From: Nitrosomonadales bacterium
GTDB taxonomy: Bacteria > Pseudomonadota > Gammaproteobacteria > Burkholderiales > Gallionellaceae
DNA: 39,158 nucleotides
Reading direction: 5' to 3'
NCBI GenBank assembly: GCA_016218415.1
Contig: JACRED010000041.1
Span: 1 to 39,158 of the forward strand
A program made the translations under genes and the position numbers. Shown in pieces: positions 35,962 through 39,158 of the stretch (within the stretch, counting starts at the first letter, position 1; each line of letters starts with the position of its first letter). The notes under the pieces are model-generated. The model did no database searches and was not told where the DNA came from. It was given only the letters and a program-made list of their open reading frames with translations.

Positions 35962-36621
35962 TCAGGGCACCTTGGTGGATTTCGGCTCATCCGCGTCGCG
36001 CGTGAAAAAATGCAAACCGGAAAAGATCGAGCTCTGGTGCTCGCGGTAGCGCAGCACGCGATAGGTGTATTCAAGCACAAACATCAGCACGATGGACGGC
36101 CCGTTCAGCAGATTGATGAACGTGGACCAGACATCCAGCGGCGCGAAGGAGAACAGCGTCATCGACACGATCACCTGCGCCGCGAAGAACAGGCTCCAGG
36201 CGATCGTGACATTGCGCGTGTAGCTTTCGAGCTCGGGTTGCAGCGAGCCGTGCACGCGGCGCGCTATCGTGGTGATCAGCGGCTCGCGCCCGTTTTTCAG
36301 CGTGCGCGCAAACACCCACATCAGGAACAGATTGGTCACCAGGTGGGGCAGGCCAAAGGCGATCGCCGAATGCGGCAGACCGAAAACACCGACCGCGCCC
36401 AGGCCCAGCAGTACCAGCGACGCGATGATCAGCAATGCGCGACGCGCGCCCACCTCAAGCGTGAGTATCCATCCCGCCCCGATGATGAACGGGAACAGCA
36501 CCATGGCCGCCGAGACCGGCGTGAACTGCCCGGCAATCGTGACTTTGTGGATAAGGAACTGGTAACCGAAAAATGCCAGGGCGACTGCGATCGCGACGGC
36601 CAATTTGCCACGGGACTGCAT
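35962..36621 (-). CDS. COG4648-type membrane protein (ApeG-like)
   Basis: A 219-residue inner-membrane protein with about six hydrophobic segments (near 8-25, 37-58, 62-80, 86-106, 138-158 and 164-185) and a polar C-terminal tail. It starts immediately after the ACP stop (TAA then ATG). The location between ACP and ligase genes is the hallmark of COG4648/ApeG in aryl-polyene clusters. Its biochemical role is unknown. Assignment rests on size, topology and order. Confidence 0.78.
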   Translation of the reverse strand: MQSRGKLAVAIAVALAFFGYQFLIHKVTIAGQFTPVSAAMVLFPFIIGAGWILTLEVGARRALLIIASLVLLGLGAVGVFGLPHSAIAFGLPHLVTNLFLMWVFARTLKNGREPLITTIARRVHGSLQPELESYTRNVTIAWSLFFAAQVIVSMTLFSFAPLDVWSTFINLLNGPSIVLMFVLEYTYRVLRYREHQSSIFSGLHFFTRDADEPKSTKVP

Positions 36622-36903
36622 TTACTTGGTCCGATGCTGTTGGATGTGTTGGCCGAGGTTGCGCAGCGAAGCAAAAATCCGGGCGTTGTTCTCGTCATCC
36701 GAGCGCAACTGGATGCCGTATTGCTTGGTAATCGCCAGCGATATTTCCAGCACATCGATGGAGTCTATGCCCAGCCCCTCGTCGCCATAGAGCGGGGCTT
36801 CGGGATCGATCTCGTCCGGACTGATGTCCAGATTGAGCGCGCTCACGAGAAGTTTCGCGAGTTCGTTTTCGAATTCGCTTTTGTTGTTTGCAGTATCAGT
36901 CAT
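36622..36903 (-). CDS. Acyl carrier protein (ApeE/F-like)
   Basis: A 93-residue phosphopantetheine carrier. The attachment serine is S48 in GIDSIDVLE, and the acidic helix around it is typical. The region EAPLYGDEGLGIDSIDVLEI is closer to specialised ACPs of polyene and resorcinol clusters than to AcpP. The ATG at 36903 lacks a clear ribosome-binding site; the open frame extends 17 codons upstream without similarity. Aryl-polyene clusters usually carry two ACPs in tandem; here only one is present. Confidence 0.88.
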   Translation of the reverse strand: MTDTANNKSEFENELAKLLVSALNLDISPDEIDPEAPLYGDEGLGIDSIDVLEISLAITKQYGIQLRSDDENNARIFASLRNLGQHIQQHRTK

Positions 36904-37006
36904 AAAGATGGGGGTATCCGGTTGTGGTGTCCAACAGCGTGGTGACCCTGGCAAAGCGGCCGACTTCCAAGCCGCAAGGATACTGAATTTCCACCGGGGT
37001 GTCCAC
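36896..37006 (-). other. Possible short ORF or gene remnant before the ACP gene
   Basis: In the 150-base gap before the ACP gene, one minus-strand frame stays open for over 45 codons and stops 8 bases inside the ACP gene. Candidate starts are GTG at 37006 or 36994. The translation contains PVEIQYPCGLEVGRFARV and a terminal GYPHLYD. I cannot assign it. It might be the 3' end of a lost cluster gene or chance. Confidence 0.15.
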
Positions 37007-37055
37007 GCACAGCCTGTTGCCGCGCGGCCGGAAATGCCCGCTTTTCGCTGCCTGA

Positions 37056-37670
37056 TTATCGGGAGTTCAGCCTGTCCATCTGCCTGTCATGCAAACGCGA
37101 CAACACCAGCATCGCCGTCACCGCGCCAATCAGCGCGAAGAACATGTCCGACTGCGTGTCCCACTGGTCGCCCTGCGTGCCGAGAAACTCGTCCGCGCCC
37201 TGCCCCATGAACAGCGCCGCCCACCATTCGACCAGTTCGTAGAACGAGCTGACCATCATCACCGCGCAGACCGACAGGAAGGCCGTCATCCGGCGACTGG
37301 TGACATAGCCGCCGCGCCATAAAATTTCGCGCGCCACGATGAACGGCACAAAGCCCTGCGCAAAGTGGCCGATCTTGTCATAGGGATTGCGCACGGTTCC
37401 CAGCACATCCTGCATCCAGAATCCCAGCGGCACCCGCGCATAGGTATAGGTTCCGCCCGCGATCAGGATCAGCGCGTGGATGAAGATCAGTGTGTACAGC
37501 AGCGTGGTCAGCGGGAAGCGTTTGTACGTTGCCGCCATGATGGGCAATGCGATCAGCACCGGCGCGACTTCCATGAACCAGGTGGGGTAGTCGTAGGGGT
37601 GGATGGCGGAGATCAACAGGATGATGATCAGCAGAGCAGCGGCAGCGATGAGTACTTGTTGACGTTGCAT
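37056..37670 (-). CDS. YjdF/DUF2238 family membrane protein
   Basis: A 204-residue inner-membrane protein with about six hydrophobic segments (near 6-24, 32-47, 54-74, 104-120, 128-150 and 174-192). The family stretch NPYDKIGHFAQGFVPFIVAREIL lies near 94-116 and YELVEWWAA is near 144-152; both carry conserved His/Glu residues. Function is unknown. AAGGAG precedes the ATG at good spacing. It is upstream of the acyl cassette on the same strand but separated by 150 bases, so a joint role is uncertain. Confidence 0.85.
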   Translation of the reverse strand: MQRQQVLIAAAALLIIILLISAIHPYDYPTWFMEVAPVLIALPIMAATYKRFPLTTLLYTLIFIHALILIAGGTYTYARVPLGFWMQDVLGTVRNPYDKIGHFAQGFVPFIVAREILWRGGYVTSRRMTAFLSVCAVMMVSSFYELVEWWAALFMGQGADEFLGTQGDQWDTQSDMFFALIGAVTAMLVLSRLHDRQMDRLNSR

Positions 37671-37718
37671 GATGGCTCCTTAAGTAAAACCAACACCGCC
37701 GGGGGTAGCCCGGCAGCT

Positions 37719-37973
37719 AGTCACTTTTCTTGTCTTGCCAAGAAAAGTAACCAAAAGAAATCGCCCCTGCCGGAGCGCCCTTCGGGTTCCTTCGGTCGGG
37801 CGATAAAATTGGGCGGCTGCGCAACTCGCACGATCCGCTACGCGGCCACGTGCTCAAACATAACCAGCGACTTGGCTGGCGTCGTTTGCCAGCTTAGTCG
37901 AATGGCTAGTTGTTTCATCTAGTCCTCGCCGAAACCCCCTGACCAGTCTGCGCTACTCGGCGGCGCACAGGGG
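37719..37973 (+). repeat. Long repeat, left copy, inverted relative to 38930-39158
   Basis: About 255 bases. The inner half is nearly the same as the reverse complement of the right copy, with shared blocks such as ACATAACCAGCGACTTGGCT, TAGTCGAATGGCTAGT, CCCCCTGACCAG and CGCTACTCGGCGGCGC. The outer end has CTTTTCTT...AAGAAAAG and AAGTAACCAAAAGAAA. The middle differs between copies. It has no open frame that I can support as a gene, and neither has the remainder of the 37671-38046 gap. Confidence 0.85.
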
Positions 37974-38007
37974 AGGTAAAGCAAAACCCAAAACCTTAAA
38001 ATCGTAG

Positions 38008-38028
38008 GGTGGGCACGTTGTGCCCACC
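38008..38028. terminator. Hairpin after the deoxyribosyltransferase-like gene
   Basis: A perfect 9-bp stem GGTGGGCAC / GTGCCCACC with loop GTT lies 18 bases after the gene's stop on the minus strand. A short T run (ATTTTAA) follows about 7 bases later. It matches the widespread GTAGGGTGGGCAC-type palindrome, so it may be a repeat that serves as a terminator. Confidence 0.45.
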
Positions 38029-38046
38029 TACTATATGACTACCATA

Positions 38047-38790
38047 TTATTCCGATATAAATAGCTTTGCTGAATTCTTATCTAACGCAGACTTAAGCTT
38101 CGAGCGCAATTCTTTCGTGTTGGTAAAATAATTTACGTTACGGTGAATATCGAAGTGAATTTTGGTAGGAGTTTTTGGATTAACAACGCTTTCTTTGCTT
38201 GCCATGAAAATAATTGGCTTTTTTAAGGCTTCAGCGTAGCCAGCCTCAAAATAGCAAGATGGGCGTTCATCTGTTAAATCGGCAATGACAAAAGCTGATT
38301 TCTCAATCTCCTCTTTAATTTTCTTAACAAGTTCGTCGAGGGTATGCTCCTTATCAATGCGAATTGCAACTGCGTCATACCTTCCAAGAAGATTTTCAAT
38401 GACCTCAAACCTTGCGTCATACTCCTTCCAGATTCGCTGCTCATCCTGCGTTCCGAACTTCTCACCCTGAATCGGCATAACTATGAACACACGATGCACA
38501 GTTGCACCAAGAGACTTGTTCGCGCGCTTCTCAAATTGAGCAAATCTATTTTTTGCAGTCCCGATAAATTTGTCAATTTGAACGCCAGATTTTTTGTCCC
38601 ATGATTTTTCAGTTCCGTAAATTCGCAACTCAAGGACTTGGTAAGATTGTGTGGTCGCCCCCCATCGGGCTTTTATAACGCCATTTTTTACGAACGGGAT
38701 TACGAAATCCGTCAACATCTGTTCTTCAGACTTATTGACGATTGATTTGCGACGGCCTCCAGGTAGAACGGCAATTGCATGAAAATACAT
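38047..38790 (-). CDS. Two-domain protein with C-terminal nucleoside-deoxyribosyltransferase-like (TIR/DRHyd-like) domain
   Basis: A 247-residue protein. Residues 1-95 form an unassigned N-terminal domain with the QSYQVLELRIYGTEKSWDKK stretch at 48-67. Residues 99-247 look like the Rossmann-like nucleoside 2-deoxyribosyltransferase fold. A first strand RVFIVMPI (100-107) is followed by the signature DLTDERPSCYFEAGYAEALK at 171-190, with E182 in the position of the catalytic glutamate. It ends with FDIHRNVNYF and a short helix. Proteins of this type are predicted to bind or hydrolyse nucleotides such as NAD-derived ligands, and several act in antiviral systems. The gene is visibly AT-richer than its surroundings and flanked by long inverted repeats, both signs of transfer. 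AAGGGGA precedes the ATG. Confidence 0.7.
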   Translation of the reverse strand: MYFHAIAVLPGGRRKSIVNKSEEQMLTDFVIPFVKNGVIKARWGATTQSYQVLELRIYGTEKSWDKKSGVQIDKFIGTAKNRFAQFEKRANKSLGATVHRVFIVMPIQGEKFGTQDEQRIWKEYDARFEVIENLLGRYDAVAIRIDKEHTLDELVKKIKEEIEKSAFVIADLTDERPSCYFEAGYAEALKKPIIFMASKESVVNPKTPTKIHFDIHRNVNYFTNTKELRSKLKSALDKNSAKLFISE

Positions 38791-38810
38791 AACGTCCCCT
38801 TTATTGTTTG

Positions 38811-38839
38811 ACTACAATGAACCGAAGCATCTTTTTCAA
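38811..38839 (-). promoter_or_regulatory. Candidate promoter for the deoxyribosyltransferase-like gene
   Basis: On the minus strand TTGAAA (38834-38839) and TGTAGT (38811-38816) are 17 bases apart, about 20 bases before the ATG. The gene appears to carry its own promoter within the inverted-repeat unit. Confidence 0.35.
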
Positions 38840-38852
38840 CCCACTATTACTA

Positions 38853-38877
38853 CGTTCCCACGCAGAGTGTGGGAACG
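38853..38877. repeat. Palindrome of the CGTTCCCAC type
   Basis: Perfect 9-base arms CGTTCCCAC and GTGGGAACG with a 7-base loop. It is a member of a common bacterial palindromic repeat group and lies between the gene's promoter and the right long repeat. Confidence 0.65.
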
Positions 38878-38929
38878 ATAATCAAAAAAGTTCGTGCGCG
38901 TAGCGCACACAACACCGCTTTGCTTCTTG

Positions 38930-39158
38930 CCCCCTGAGCGCCGCCGAGTAGCGCAGGCTGGTCAGGGGGTGTCGGCGAGGACTGGTGAAACTACTAGCCA
39001 TTCGACTAGGCTATCAAAAAACGATAGCCAAGTCGCTGGTTATGTCTGAGCGCGTAGCGCGAGTTCCGCAGCCGCCTGACCAGTCGAGCAACGCAGGGGA
39101 CCGCGCAGCGGCGGCAAACCGGGGTCGCCTTTTCTTTGGTTACTTTCTTTTTGGCGAA
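38930..39158 (-). repeat. Long repeat, right copy (runs off the window end)
   Basis: Reverse-complement partner of the left copy. It starts with CCCCTGAGCGCCGCCGAGTA on the inner side and ends at the window edge with the GGTTACTTTCTTTTTGGCGA end. The outer end may continue. There is no gene in 38791-39158 beyond the palindromes listed. Confidence 0.85.

Noticed and set aside
37719..39158. Insertion sequence bounded by terminal inverted repeats
   Set aside because: The enclosed gene has no transposase motif, the repeats are very long and diverged in the middle, and no target-site duplication can be seen because the right end is cut off.

Overview
The window looks like a chromosomal segment of a GC-rich betaproteobacterium. 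The gene order tyrS / M23 peptidase / anmK / erpA / bactofilin / DUF6776 / argC / rpsI / rplM, the SAH riboswitch in front of ahcY, and the YvlD-type membrane gene before metF all fit Nitrosomonadales, perhaps Gallionellaceae. That placement is inference from synteny and protein appearance; no rRNA gene is present.

Layout. 1-7.6 kb is housekeeping: the 5' end of a membrane protein, tyrS, a divergent M23 peptidase-anmK pair, then (minus strand) rplM-rpsI and argC-DUF6776-bactofilin-erpA. 7.8-11.2 kb holds a CstA-type transporter with its small YbdD partner, then ispB and tRNA-Pro(CGG) on the plus strand. 11.3-16.4 kb holds a TraF/FadL-like outer-membrane protein, a MidA-type methyltransferase, a PTR1-like pteridine reductase, ttcA and a YfaZ-like porin. 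16.4-18.0 kb is a small accessory patch: an XRE regulator, an AT-rich unknown gene, YhcH and a GIY-YIG protein.

18.0-25.3 kb is the activated-methyl cycle. A SAH riboswitch heads ahcY-tfoX-like-yvlD-like-metF-trhP (U32), followed upstream by an HD-GYP phosphodiesterase and metK. Two coupled LpxL/HtrB-type acyltransferases and ubiD follow on the plus strand.

28.6-36.9 kb (minus strand) is a tightly coupled cassette: ACP, COG4648 membrane protein, acyl-ACP/CoA ligase, hot-dog dehydratase, LpxL-like acyltransferase, LolA-like protein, MMPL exporter, NodB-type deacetylase and a methyltransferase. Its order matches the ACP-ApeG-ApeH-ApeI-acyltransferase-ApeL-ApeM part of aryl-polyene clusters, but no ketosynthase, ketoreductase or thioesterase is in the window. 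It may make or export an unusual acylated envelope molecule from a pre-made acyl chain.

The right end (37.7-39.2 kb) is an accessory insertion. One AT-rich gene for a two-domain protein, with a C-terminal nucleoside-deoxyribosyltransferase-like (TIR/DRHyd-like) domain, sits between two long inverted copies of a ~250-bp repeat. This is the most defence-like locus here. Several families of palindromic repeats are scattered through the window. Copies of one of them have been absorbed in frame into two proteins.
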